DNA from: Lepidurus packardi
Taxonomy: Eukaryota > Arthropoda > Branchiopoda > Notostraca > Triopsidae
NCBI GenBank assembly: GCA_023053545.1
Contig: JAKZAN010000004.1
Location: forward strand, 5,704,001 to 5,768,000
Direction: 5' to 3'
Length of the DNA: 64,000 nt
The notes under the pieces were generated by a model. The model saw nothing but the letters and a program-made list of their open reading frames with translations. It did no database searches and was not told the DNA's origin. Positions 49,546 to 61,547 of the stretch are shown piece by piece. The translations under genes and the position numbers were made by a program. Each line of letters opens with the position of its first letter. The stretch's first letter is position 1.

Positions 49546-51013
49546 GTTGCCTGTAAATGGCTTCTTTGTATCCCAAACCGTAATGTATTGTAGATAAGTT
49601 TTTTTCATTTATAATTTGATAATGATAATAAGAAAAGTGTAATTTGAAAGTATTTCATATGCATGGAACAAATCGAAGTGTTGAATTCTGTGTTGTTGTT
49701 TTTTTTACAAGACTTGAGTTGAGATTGTCTAAATTAAATATCAGTCAAATTATCATAACCTAACCTAACATAAAAAGAGGAGTGCAGTCCCATTAGCAGT
49801 CTCATGTGTGTAAGGTGAGCAACGGAGACAAATTGTCTAGCAAGTACTGAGCTTAAGGTGCGAGTGGATTTACTTGTTCGCTTCTTTAATGAGTTTATAA
49901 TGTCTGAAATAGCTCTTCGAAGCCCAGATCCTTGATCAATGGGAGAGCAAGGCAAGTGTCGTATGCAAATGAGCTGATTCACACGATTCGGTTTCCCATT
50001 TTTTTACTACTTTTTTTTTTGGCTGCATTCAAATTTGGAGTGAACAGGAGGTTGGCTGTGATGGAAAAGGTTTTTTATATATATTTTTTATTTAAGCTCT
50101 CGCATGAAAGACCTGGACAGGACATTTTCTATTATACGCTCGGGTTGGAATTAAGCAAAGAATTTTTTCCAATTTGTTTACTTTTTTTAATATAAATATC
50201 ATTCTTAACGAAGCTGGCGCCTGGTCCACGTTCAAAAATAAGGCGTTAATTATGGCCAGTTTTCGGTAAGCCTTGTTAAGGGAAAAGAAAGGCGCTTTAG
50301 AAAAGAGAATCGTTCATATTTAAACAAAATAAAAATTCCATCACACATCATGATGTTTGGTTGATAGGACCACCAAGGCTTTTCCTTATATGGGCGTGTG
50401 CGTGGGCGACATATGGGCATTTCGACTCCCTTCAAGTTTCAGCGAGTAATTGGCATGCTCTGAAATCCAGCTCTGTAATAAAATGTCTGCCAAGAATTAC
50501 AGCGTTTTTAGATTCCATTTCTTCATATTATTTATTTGTGTATAGTGTCGACGCGTGCTTGTGTCTTGGCCATCGAGTTATTTGCTTGAATGGTTGTAAG
50601 TGGTATATAGAAAAGACCGGTTTGGGAAGATGAGATAGGGCAAAAAAAAAAAAAAAAAAATATTGCTTGAAATTCTATTTGTGCATTGCAATGTGTAACG
50701 CCCATGTGCGTTAGGAAAAACATTATTATTTGCGAAGGATTCAGCGTGGCAAGACCGACCCCTTTTTTTTTTGCTTTTTTAGCAGCTGGGGCTTTGTTAA
50801 GGTAGAAAGTAAGTCGAAGTTAATGTTGTTGTTATGGTGCCCTAATTTGTTCATGGCTAAAGGTTCACTGATGGTGATGTCGATGTCTGGGTGGTATAAT
50901 TTCCCGACCTCCCCTCACTGGGTTGAAGAAAAACGCATTTTAAAAAAAGGAAAGAAAGAAAGAGAGGTCGTTTTGACTTCTTTCTTTTGCATGCCCCCTT
51001 CCCGACATTCCAG

Positions 51014-51267
51014 CTCTGACAATGCAAATCTGTTGGAAGATCCGTTAAGAAACTTGATGGCTCCATTAAGAGAAGTCTCAAGTGGGAGTGTGTTGGACAG
51101 AGATGAAAGGTGAGGATCCTTTGCGCCTTGGCTTCGGTACTTAATAGTTTGGTATTATATCCCTCCTGCCAAGCACCGCTTTGACCGGAACTGACAGTGA
51201 CCACTTGGTTTCTTTCCTTATGGGCTTTTGTTTCTTTTATAGCGAAACTCCCTTAAAACCCAGTTAA
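51014..51267 (+). CDS. Two 3'-terminal exons of an unrecognised gene
   Basis: An exon at 51014-51109 has a clean acceptor (GACATTCCAG) and donor (AAAG then GTGAGG). It encodes SDNANLLEDPLRNLMAPL and continues with SSGSVLDRDE. A second exon from 51243, after a pyrimidine tract ending TTTTATAG, joins in phase and ends ETPLKPS and TAA at 51265-51267. The intron is 133 bp. The composition looks like a hydrophilic C-terminal tail. I do not recognise the protein and could not find convincing upstream exons, so this may be the end of a longer gene or a coincidence. Confidence 0.35.
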
Positions 51268-52226
51268 GAAAAGAGTTTCTCGGACCCACTCAGGGAAACA
51301 GTTTGCTCCAGCCATGGATTCACATATTTTAAACTCAATTTTCTTTCGAAAAGTGGCTAGTTAGTTAGTGAAGCGCGCTCTTTCTTGGCAAGTTAATGCT
51401 TTGTTACAGTAGAGAAACCTAAGGAAAGGTCAATATGAATCGGCAGGAGGCCATGGTTAACGGCGGCAAAAGTTTAAAGAGTCGTTAGGTTTGACCAGGT
51501 ATATAAATGCAGCTCGTTTCCTTTCCGGTCGAGTAGGAAGAAGATGGAGGTGGTCAGAAAACGAATGTAATGTCTGGTTTACTGAGTTGCGATTACTTTT
51601 TTAGTACCCCACAGAAGGGTCCGTCGTTTTGGTAAGACGTCGTAAAAGGATTTGTTCCTTTGCTTATCTTGCGTATGATGCAAATGATGTCACAAAGCTA
51701 TTGTTGTCGTTCGAGCTGAGTAGTTTACGTTCACACCATGCTTTTCTTAGCTTTTCTAATCAGCAAGCAAAAAAAGGGGTAAAAAGCTAAATCTTTTGTT
51801 AAGCGATACAACAGGTGATTTTTAGCGTAACTGGGTTGATTCCAGCTCCATCGGTTAATTACAAGCTAATATTAGCTATTGGAACGGCTGTCATTGCAAA
51901 GTGGAAACGAGCCGCGTAAGCGCCCCGTTTTCGAGTTGCTCGTAAAACTCGAGCCAAAAGGGTTGGCTGCCCAAAACCTAAACATACTGCAAAAAGCTTG
52001 CATAAATAACTGCCAAGTGACAGCCTCGTCTTGTTCGACTCTCTGATAAAAATAACAGGAACTTTAGAAAAACTTGGGGCATCTTTAGAACGCAGGATTG
52101 CCTTTCGAAAAGGCCGCAAAAGTTTGGAAAATTTAATGGGAGCATAAATATTTTAATGCCCAATCCAAGAGGGCTTCTGTAGGAATTTTCGGTTATTTTT
52201 TGGGTACATTTTTGTAATTTTATTTT

Positions 52227-52651
52227 GGTTCTGTGATGGCTTAGCGTTCTAGGACGCCAAAGCAGAAGCAGAAGCTGTCCTTACGTGAAAAGTATACGCA
52301 GTTTTGACAAAACCTTTTTTCAGATTTCATTTCTTCACATTTTTTCAATCTTTGAGTTTTTTTCATTTTCGCCCTTACTAATTTGAAAAACGCAGTATAA
52401 TTTTTCGTCCACTCGAATAAAGCCATGTGAAAACAATTCGAACAATTGGCCATGTGCAAACAGCTATTTCCTAAACTTTATTTTAGTGTATTGTGTAAGA
52501 AATTGAATGCAAATTGAACACTTGTTTTGAAAGTTGTCCTGCTTACCGTTTTATGCGCAGAAGCAATGCGCGTTCATATACACCTATGCAGTACACTGCG
52601 CGCCCCCACGCAGTAGCTTGGGTGCAACAATGCAACGCTGCAACTGAAACC
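52227..52651 (+). mobile_element. TTAA-type MITE, copy C
   Basis: In the opposite orientation to copies A and B this segment matches them in order: GGTTCTGTGATGGCTTAGCG at the start, GCAGAAGCAATGCG, GTACACTGCGCGCCCCCACG, AGTAGCTTGGGTGCAAC and an end at GAAACC. The flanks are not clean TTAA (TTTT on the left), so the copy is old. Confidence 0.6.
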
Positions 52652-53246
52652 TATAAGCTATGAATGTAATTTTATCCGTGTTGCGTGCTTCAAGTTAGTT
52701 TGAATTTTTAAATAATGTAGATCACTGAAAAACGCCCTATAATTTTCTCCAATTTCCAATTTATTTTCGCCGATACAATATGGTTATCAGGGGGATGAAT
52801 CCATAAGACGTTTGCATTGCAAATGAGGGTAGATCAGATTAAATTATGTTCTTATTTTTTTGGGTGGATCATCTAGGCTTTTAAACAGCTGGGAAACATT
52901 TTTCATTTAAAAAACCCAGTGCGGGGGAAAAAAAGGAAAAAATACCCGTTATTGAAGGGTATATGTTATGGCAAATCTGAAACAACCATGAAAGTCTATA
53001 AGAGGTAGTAAATTTGAGACTGGAAGAGAAATATAGACGGAGGAAGAACTTGGAACTATTAAGTCATCTCAAAATGGAAGTGTTTTGCTGGACTATTTTG
53101 AATAGTAAAATTTTATGTACAGTGTACGGATTCGTATAATTATGCATATATAAATCCACCCCAACCCAACCGGCACTTTCTCTCACCAGAAATGTTCAAG
53201 GAGCCATTTTCTTTTTTTTAAATCTTTTTTTGTTTCTGTAACGTTT

Positions 53247-55753
53247 TTAATGGCGTACTACCATCTTGAATTCCATCTCATCCAAGCCCTTGCCTTTGGT
53301 TTCGGGCACACATGTGAGCACGAATACGAGTCCCACGAAGGAAACACCCGAGTACAACCAAAAGGCGCCATGGAGTCCCAGCGTCGCTTCGAAATCCACA
53401 AAAGTTTTGACGCTAACGAACGCACAAGCGTAGCTAAAGGACGTGGCAATAGCACCGCCTAAGCCTCGGAATTCCAACGGGAAGAGTTCACTAATGAGCA
53501 GCCAGGCAATGGGCCCGACGCCGACCGAGAACGCGATGGTAAAAATGATGACGCAGACTAACGGGATCCAGTCCACGTTGTCCGCACTGACGGGTAGTAC
53601 CGGCAGCACGACACCTTGCTGCGCCAGGACGGCTGCGCTGCCGTCCAGCATCATGTTCCCGTGCCAGTACACGAAGGTACCGAACGCGGCCAAGGCGATA
53701 GCCATGAAGAAATTACTGGCCACCAGCAGAGGAAGTCGACCCACTGTGTCCACCAATAAGCCGGACGTCACTGCACCAAAGAGTTGGAAAAATCCGACCA
53801 CAATCGCCGCCGCGTGAGGGTCCATATCTTTGAAAGTGGCACGGAAGATGGGTACCGCGTAGAAACTGAAAGCGTGCGCGCCGGATAAACGCTGAAACAG
53901 CATTGTCCCGCACGTGATCAAAATGGGCTTATAGAGACGTCTCTGTTGACAGAGGGAGCGCTTGGGCAGGCTTCGGGACTGCTGTTCCTGCAAGTTGGCT
54001 TGGATGGTAAGTAATTCCGTGCTGATGTCCACTTGCGAGCCGCGGAGCCATTGCAACGCGGCGGCTGCGGCCGTTTCTTGGCCGCGGAGCACCAAATAAC
54101 TAGGTGTCTCTGGCACGTACCACGCAGCAATGAACAACATGGCGGGAGCCGCGGCGACGACCATGGCTAATCGTCGCCAATCTAAATAAGCACCTAAAGT
54201 GAAACTCACGAGGAGTCCGATATGACTAGCCGTTTTGGCCATGGCACAGAGTCCGCCCCGAATCTCGGGCGCAGCGATTTCAGATATGTACACGTGCGTG
54301 ACGAGCAGCACTAAAGCTGAGCAAAATCCACAGGCAAACGCTGTCACGTACATCATGGCCACGCAGGAGGCAAACACCGTCAGCAGCCAACAACAAGCGA
54401 AAGGTAAGGAGACACTAATCAAGGTTCGTTTACGACCGTACCGTATCAAAAATCCACCCATGGGGCCGCCAAATAAGGCGCCAAGCAGTGATAAACTGGC
54501 GATCCACGAACCTTCTTGCTGTGAGACACTGAAATTGTCCCATGATGAAGCAGCGCCAGCATTACTGCCCGGCAAAGTCACATTACTCCACGGTTTCTGC
54601 AAAGATGCCAAGGCTGGCGAGCTGTAACCTTTACCCAGTCCGGACGCGAACGGGCCCAACGAGACTGCAACTGCTGCCAAAACCTGTCAAAAAAGTAAAC
54701 GATCAGCTTCTTTTTTTCCGGCTGTCCGAGACGAGAAGTATATGGCATATGTCAAGACAGGTCCCGTACAGGACAAAAGTTGCCAACTTTGGCTTTGCAA
54801 TAAGGTGCTTGGTTTGATGTCTATTGTCAAGAGTCGGCCAATGCATCATTTGCTACTATCTTGGATAGATTATTATTATTTTCGGAATAGGAATTCATAA
54901 GCAGAGTTGCAGGAAATATGGTCAAAAAGCACATTATATTTGTACTATGAGATCCTTTTGACACCTCATAGTACGGAACCTGATGATTGGTAAAAGTTTT
55001 TTAATTTTTTTTTCTGGTGTGGGGGGGGGGTCTGACTCATATGTGGCAACGACAGAAAGACGATTCGACAAAAGAACTACGATGCACCCGACAAAAGAAC
55101 TACGGTGTACCCGACAAAACGACTACGAACCCCGACAAAAGGACTAAGTTAGGTTAGGTTATGGAACCGTAGTGCTTTGGTCGAGTCGTCCTTTTGCAAC
55201 GCGACACAAGGACGACTCGACGAAAGGACTACGTTAAGATAGATTAGGTTATGGAACCGTAGTTCTTTTGTCAAGTCTTCCTTTTGCAACGCGACACAAT
55301 GACGACTCGGCAGAAGGACTACGTTGTACCCGACAAAAGGGCTACGGACCCCGACAAAAGGGCTACGGACCCCGACAAAAGGACTACGGTTCCGTAATCT
55401 TTCGAGGGACCAATAACATTTTGAGTTAGGTTCGGTTATAGAACTGTTATACAAGCGTAGTGCTTTTGTCGAGTCGTCCTTGTGTCTACGTCCCGGTGGA
55501 CTCTTATGTATACACTAGCTAGTTGAAAAAAGCTAGCTTTGAGCTTTGAATAATAGTTGAAACACCAAAAATAGCTTGGAGAAGCCCCGTAAGTAAATAT
55601 ATGATTTGTGAGCTCGGCCGAACATTTTGAGTTGAAAGAACAGTGAAAGCAAGTTTTGTATGTCTGTCGTCTTAAGCGGCGAAGCAAAATATTTACCTGA
55701 GCCATGTATTTGGGTTCCGTGGCTTGGATAAGTTGAAGCGTCGAACTAGGCAT
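53247..55753 (-). CDS. MFS sugar transporter, Tret1/SLC2-like, two exons
   Basis: Exon 1 (55753-55697, 19 codons, MPSSTLQLIQATEPKYMAQ) joins in phase 0 to exon 2 (54683-53247), giving 497 residues and a TGA stop. About twelve membrane segments are visible. Sugar-porter motifs are GRKR after TM2, VPETPSYLV after TM6, RRLYKPILI before TM7, GRLPL after TM8, GPIAWLLISELFPLEFRG around TM10 and VPETKGKGLDE at the end. The family moves trehalose or hexoses across the plasma membrane by facilitated diffusion; substrate cannot be read from sequence. A hydrophilic N-terminal half-loop with NVT and NFS sites follows TM1. The intron carries the GTCCTTTTGTCGG repeat array. In PETPSYLV the usual PESPRWL loop loses its Arg and Trp. 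Confidence 0.92.
55060..55495. repeat. GTCCTTTTGTCGG tandem and hairpin array in transporter intron
   Basis: At least ten copies of CCGACAAAAGGACTACG variants occur. A unit of about 100 bp starting TTAGGTTATGGAACCGTAGT is present twice (about 55152 and 55245). Each unit holds a hairpin, GTCGAGTCGTCCTT against AAGGACGACTCGAC. Three copies of GACCCCGACAAAAGGGCTACG-like units lie at 55335-55390. A TTAGGTTAGG piece sits beside it. The open frame across it (repeated RSPFVGV) reflects the repeat and is not a gene. Confidence 0.8.
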
Positions 55754-58700
55754 TTCCTCTCGTCTTTTTTTGTCACTTCCTCTTTAAATCAATCACATAG
55801 ATGGGCAATGGGCGCAAATGATTGTTAGGTGTCGAAAATGCCAATGTTGTTTGTAGAAACCCGAACCCAAAGTAGCCTTGGTACAGCTTCCTTTCCTGAA
55901 ACACAAACATAAAAGAATATCGGTTTTACAAATCCATTAACTATTCCGTTTACTAGATTTGCTACCAGGATAGGTCTCACTTAAAACTATAGATATAGCT
56001 ATACGAGAGGGAAGGGAAAACACAGGGCAACGACGTTGATTCAATTGGCGTAAAATTCCCAAAACGCAGATTGAAGACGCCGCTGGTGGTAAAATCCTGT
56101 CCCTTTCCGCGCGCTCCTGTTTGACTTCCCGTTTTGATGTATGAAGGGGGATAAGTCAGTCGGTGTCCTATGACCCTGTTTATATTACTTTTGCCTAGTT
56201 GGAGATAGACACAGAATCCTTTTGACCACCCCTCCCCCCAACTACTGTCTGTCGCATTACTGCATACCCCCTCCTCCCCATGACCTGAGGTTTCGACTTT
56301 GAAGCTCAGGTTAAAACTTTTGTAGCAGCTGTAAACGAGATGCCATTATACCCAAGCAGCGGGAGCCGAGTCGCTGTGTGCTTAATTAAAACTGGGGGGA
56401 AGGGGGTTGCTTTGGCTTCGTCTTTTTGAACTTGACCTCGGGACCTTGACTAAGTTACAAGTACTAAGGAAAGGCGACACACACAGTCGGAGCAGTATTA
56501 AGTAAGAACAGTAGTTCAGCGCGAATGATCAATATAGCTCGCGGTTTTGGGTCCATGCTCCCGGTATGGGACGTATAGTAAGGATGCAGGGAAGCTGCCT
56601 GTCAGTGCCAGAGGTTTTCTCGGCGATTAACATCTGTCGCATTGCATCGCTTTCATTGCTCTTGACCTACTTTTCGGGGATCCGACGGTTTTTTACTTTC
56701 GTTCACCCAACTAGGCCAATTATGTAATAACGATGTAGATGATTCATTTTTATCTATTTTTTCCCTCGATTCCACAAAATAATTTGCATTAGTGGCTCGA
56801 CTTTCCCTTTTTCTCCCTTTTTCTTGGGAAATGTTCCGCTCTATATTGATTTGGTAAGCACGCGTAATCGTCTTTTCCAGGATTTTGTGGGTTTTTTTTT
56901 AGTAACACTATTCTTAGTAATAACAAAAGAGCGGGGTAAATACAAAAATGTGAATTCACATTCATTTTGGGGTCCGTGATGTCACGGCATGGACATTATG
57001 TACTTTACATCTCTTTTTGTGGTGTGGGATCTATATTAGCGTGAAGCAAACCCATTATAGGAACCGTGTGGCATCAGAAGTGTTATTTTCTTATTATGGT
57101 GGCGCAAACAGACACTCGGGTTTGTTTCTCCAATTTGCTAAAGTACACTTTTACATACCGCGGTCTCAATTACCACGGCGTAATTCTCGTAAGCGAAAGG
57201 CAGATAAAGAATTAAGAATAAAGGAAATGATAGCCCCAAAAAATAAAAAGACGCCGTTGAAGGATGAACTAAGCCACGGCTATTAGCTACGGTAGAAATT
57301 GTGCTGGTTAGTAAAGTTTCGCGTTCCGTGTTCTAGTTGTTATCATTCTTATAAATTTCTTTTTTTCTGCAGTGGAGATTTATGAGGTAGAGGGACTGTA
57401 GGTGTTGAATGAATTATGGAAATCTTACCTGGCAATCAACCCGATGTGGTTAAAACGAAGGCAGCGAGGCGCGAACTATACACTTGCAAGTTTGCCAAAT
57501 GGGAAATAGAAAAAAACCAAGCCCGTTTCTTTTGCTTTGGCCTCTAGAACGGTTTTAACCGTAGACATGGCTTTGGGTATTGTTGTTTCAAGTGTTGGTT
57601 GGTGGTCAACGTATAGTGTGTGGTGTTGGCGACACTGTGTAACTCTTGAGCTTTAAACATACGGTTCACTTTTTTGCACTAGTGAAATTCGTTGCCAAGA
57701 TCTTATTCTGTTTGTTGCTTGGTTGCTTTCAAGAGTTCGAAAGAGCTTTTTGAATTGATGTACATAAAAGCTCGACTGTGTGGCTCTTATATATAGTCAG
57801 CTTCCGTCTCGTTCGAATTCCTATATTAGTCTTGTACAGTACTGTCTGTATCGAATGCGCAAACTTGATACCGAGTTTTTATGAACTGCGGTCAAATAAG
57901 ATCAGGGTATACCGTACAAGGGACGAATAACTGGGGCAACTGTCTGATAGTCTCTTATCAGTTATAAAAAGACGTCATTTCACACTCCTCATTACGCAGC
58001 TTCCGTGTATTAGCACAGGGAGTTTTTTTTTAATGTCAATTTTTTCTGGAAAAGAAAACCGGGGCAGTGGAGAATTAATTTCGACGAACTGATTCAACTG
58101 GGGAAAAACACTTTCTGAGTCAAACGTACACACTCAAATTTCAAGTGAATTATTAATGCGGCTTTTGGCTTCCGGGATTAGGAAATTTGGGCACACTTAG
58201 ACATAAGATCCCACTCCAGTCACAAGTTTCAGTTTCAGAAAGTCAAAAGAAGACTTCGGTACAGGGTTTAAAGTCTATTGTTGGACATATCAGAGTTAAG
58301 TTGGCGGACTAGATGGAGAGAGCGATGTTGGTGAAACACTGAGCTCGGGCTTCGTGTGGGACTAAGACTACAAGCTTTTTGCCTTGGCCCACGAAGAGCA
58401 AGAAGGAGCAGCACACACTGATGTTGCTCCCAGGATCCTTGCATTGGTGAAGACCCCCCTCTTTTTGCTCTGGCTTTGCCCGCCCCTCTTCCAATTTACT
58501 GCAGAAATCATCCCTTTTCCCACCCGTTATTGAGTTTTTTTATTTTATGTTTTAGTGGGTGATCGACACAATGTTTTCACATCCAAATTGATTGGGGGGA
58601 GGTAAAATTGATAATTATTCCTGTGAAAGTAATACTACTTTCATTTCATTTTGTATTTGAGATAAATCGAACAGATTTTCATTCTGCAGCCGCTTCTAAG

Positions 58701-61547
58701 AAAGTAAAGGGCCACACAGCGGAAGTTTCGCCTTCGGAGAAGAGAAGCAAAGACTAGTGATTGGGGACAGTTATTATGGAAGAATCGTGTAGCACTGCGA
58801 TAAGAGGAAACTTGTTGGGATTTCGGAAATGGCTCAATATGAGGAAGAGCTCTTGGGAGGCTTAAAAGAGCGCGAATCTAGGTCGCAGACATCGAAAACC
58901 CTGCATTGCAATTTCTCTTGTCTGCTGAAGTTGTCGGCTATATTGCGTCGCGTGCCCTTAGCGTTCCCCGAATTGGGTTTGAGCAAAGCGCGCTTGGCAT
59001 GGGGTTGACGGTTTGTTCTTACCCAAAAAAAAGTTGAGAATGACAAAGGTAATGAATCACATAGCAGAACTCGTCCCAGAAAAGCATACAGTTTGACAGA
59101 GGAAGGTGGAATTCGACATCCCAAAAAGCGAATGAAAATTACTAAAAAAAGAAAAGAAATGTACTGTACTGTAACACTTAGTTTGGCATTCAAACCCATT
59201 TTTTATTGGCTTAACCCGCGTAGGCTTTCGTCTTGCTGCGCTTCAATCATTGCAGTTACAATTTGTACAGTTTAACACAATACACCCAGAAAATATAAAC
59301 TTTAACACCAAATCAAAAGAAAATGTAACACATGCAATATTATAGAAACTATAATAGATATGAACGCGGCTGTGGACGGCGGGCGCAATGTGGAAAAAAG
59401 CGTGCCTCATGTACTCGAGTTTCCCGCACGTAAGAAGAAACTTATTCTACCGGATCAGCAGCAACGTTTGGAAATTTGGGATTCCCAAAGCTCTCGAGCT
59501 CCTCAAGCCTTTTCTTTCCCTTTTGTTAGCGAAACCCATGAGGTTTTTGAGCTTTTGTCCTCAAAACTCCCGAAGCAGCTGTGCAGCCTGACAAAAAAGA
59601 AAAGGCCACGCGCTCGGATACCTAAGCTAAGCAAAATAATACATAAGGCTTCAATACTCCACTTTAAAACAATATCGCTTTCTTTTCTGTCAGCTTAAGG
59701 CCGTGTTGGTTGCCTTTCAAACGTAACAACTGTCAAACCAAATTCCCGAGCCTTATAATACGTTTAAGGTTATTGTTTTTCTTCGAATCCGAAAAGTCGC
59801 AGTCGCGCATCTTTCGGTAGAGTTGAGGTCTTTCGCCTATGCGGTCCCAATTAGTTCTTTTGGACAGCCAGGAAGAGAGGAGAGAGACCTTACCCGGTAT
59901 TCATTTTGACGTTATCTTGGACAATAATTGGATTCGGAATGTAACGCTATCTCAGGCAATTCCCTCTTAAGTTGCGGGTTCTGAACTAGAAAACTGATCC
60001 GACACGGGTTGGCTATTGTGGTCACTTCTCCAAAACGACGACGCAGAAACGATGATAGCCAGTTTTGGGTGTAGAACGTGTAAAGGTAAGGATGTTAGTC
60101 AAAATCACCATCCATTTCCCCACGCCATGAGGTCGAGGTGTGACAAACCCGAGTTTTCACAAGAGTAGAGAGACGGACAGGAGATGAAGATGAAGTAGAC
60201 AGGTTCCGAATTTGGCGTGACCTTATTTAGCAATGCAAGGATAAAGGCAGAGGAAGGTAGGAAGGGAAAAAAGCAAGTCGCATCGCATCGCAGTAGGGTT
60301 GATATATTTATTCTTGTTGTACAGTTGAAGGCAATGGAATATACAGCTTTTTCTTTGGTCGTATAGAGCTCGGTGTGTTTAGGTTGATCTGCATCTGTTA
60401 TTGGACCAAACCTTAGTTGCAATCTCTGTACTTCATGTCATTTGTATTCGAAATCGCTTTGTGTTTCTCTTTAGGTGCATGTTCCATGCATGCCAAATGG
60501 GTTTTTGGGCGTTTGCACACGTCTTACCGAACTTTTTAACTTTCCCACCACCACTACCACACGTTACTTTGGCAACGAAGCCCATGTGAACTCTCCCAAT
60601 GGTTTGTCTCCATGTAACCATGGGCAGATAGCGACTAAAGTTTTGAATAAAAGGTTGATGTAGTTGGAGAGATAAAGCTGATGCATCGCAGCGTTCGGCA
60701 GATTGCGTCATGGTAAATTGAAAGGCGCACAAATTGGAAGCTTTCGAGTACCCAAAAGACAATAGGTGTAGTCTTAGTCTATTACCTTCACTGTTGGCAA
60801 GATGGGGGGAAAATGCTGATTAACATCTTTATCAAGCCTCTTAGCATGGCCTTGTCAAATGTTTTGTCTACTTTGCTCTGTTAACGGTACGGTTGTTGCT
60901 TATTGCTTATGGTCGAAATGTTCAACGACCTGTAAGCAGACAGTGAGTTTTCTCAATTTTCTCTTACTTGCACTTGAAAAACAACCCTTTTTCGAAAGCA
61001 TTGTTGGCTTTTGGGAGAATTGGAATTTCGGTGCGTAAAGCTTTATTCCAATACCAGCACAGCATCCGAAACACCTGTCTTTTGAGCCTTGTGTGTGGAT
61101 GAAAAACATGCCAGGGGTTGTAAAACGCACATGGAAATGACTTTACAACCGGTAAATATGTAATTCAGCTCAGAGGCAGAAAAACGTAGTGCCTTAATAG
61201 CTTCCAGAAAGAGAGTTTCCAGGTATAAATTGAGGTAGACATACATCTCTTTCCATTTTCAGAATGGTTCAGAACAACTGACATGACAACATGGATTTGA
61301 CGGAAATCAAATATTGTGACAGCGAACTTGTAAACATTTATTGAACAACTTTTTTCTGTTCTTTTTTGTTTGGTCTGTTTCCGCCATGCAACGAAACCTT
61401 GAAACGAGTTCCATTGTTTTTTCATGACTTAATACATTTATTTCGATTCCCCTTTTATTTCTGGAAATGGCACGGCACGAACGGGAGTTGTAAAAGGAAG
61501 GCATATTGTTTGTTGGACGGTTTTCGGGAAGCAGACGTCATTTTGGT
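55754..61547. other. Intergenic, no recognisable gene
   Basis: This is 5.8 kb between the transporter start and the urocanase stop. The left end should hold the transporter promoter and leader. The right end holds the urocanase 3' UTR, with AATAAA on the minus strand at 61454-61459, about 90 bases after the stop. Open frames at 57017-57286 and 59360-59698 on the plus strand (89 and 112 codons) are Lys/Arg-rich, match nothing I know and lack supporting signals. Confidence 0.45.

Larger units (their letters stand above)
47717..53246. other. Mostly noncoding interval with exon-like pieces of an unknown gene
   Basis: Between MED20 and the transporter I see no recognisable gene. Exon-like pieces on the plus strand are the last two exons at 51014-51267 (own entry), a frame after CACTCAG at 48739 with LRSIYEEEKAEGGKIYDP, and a short frame after TTCCGTAAAG at 48983 with GVSGREIVFALSRNIADYI. 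They could belong to one gene, but I cannot assign it or show correct joins. A repeat cluster (49315-49545), a CCTAACCTAACAT piece near 49757 and MITE copy C also lie here. Confidence 0.4.

Noticed and set aside
55149..55454. 101-codon minus-strand frame with RSPFVGV repeats
   Set aside because: It is the translation of the GTCCTTTTGTCGG array inside the transporter intron, not a protein.
57017..59698. Frames at 57017-57286 and 59360-59698 as small genes
   Set aside because: No family match, no splice or promoter support, and similar frames are expected by chance in this length.
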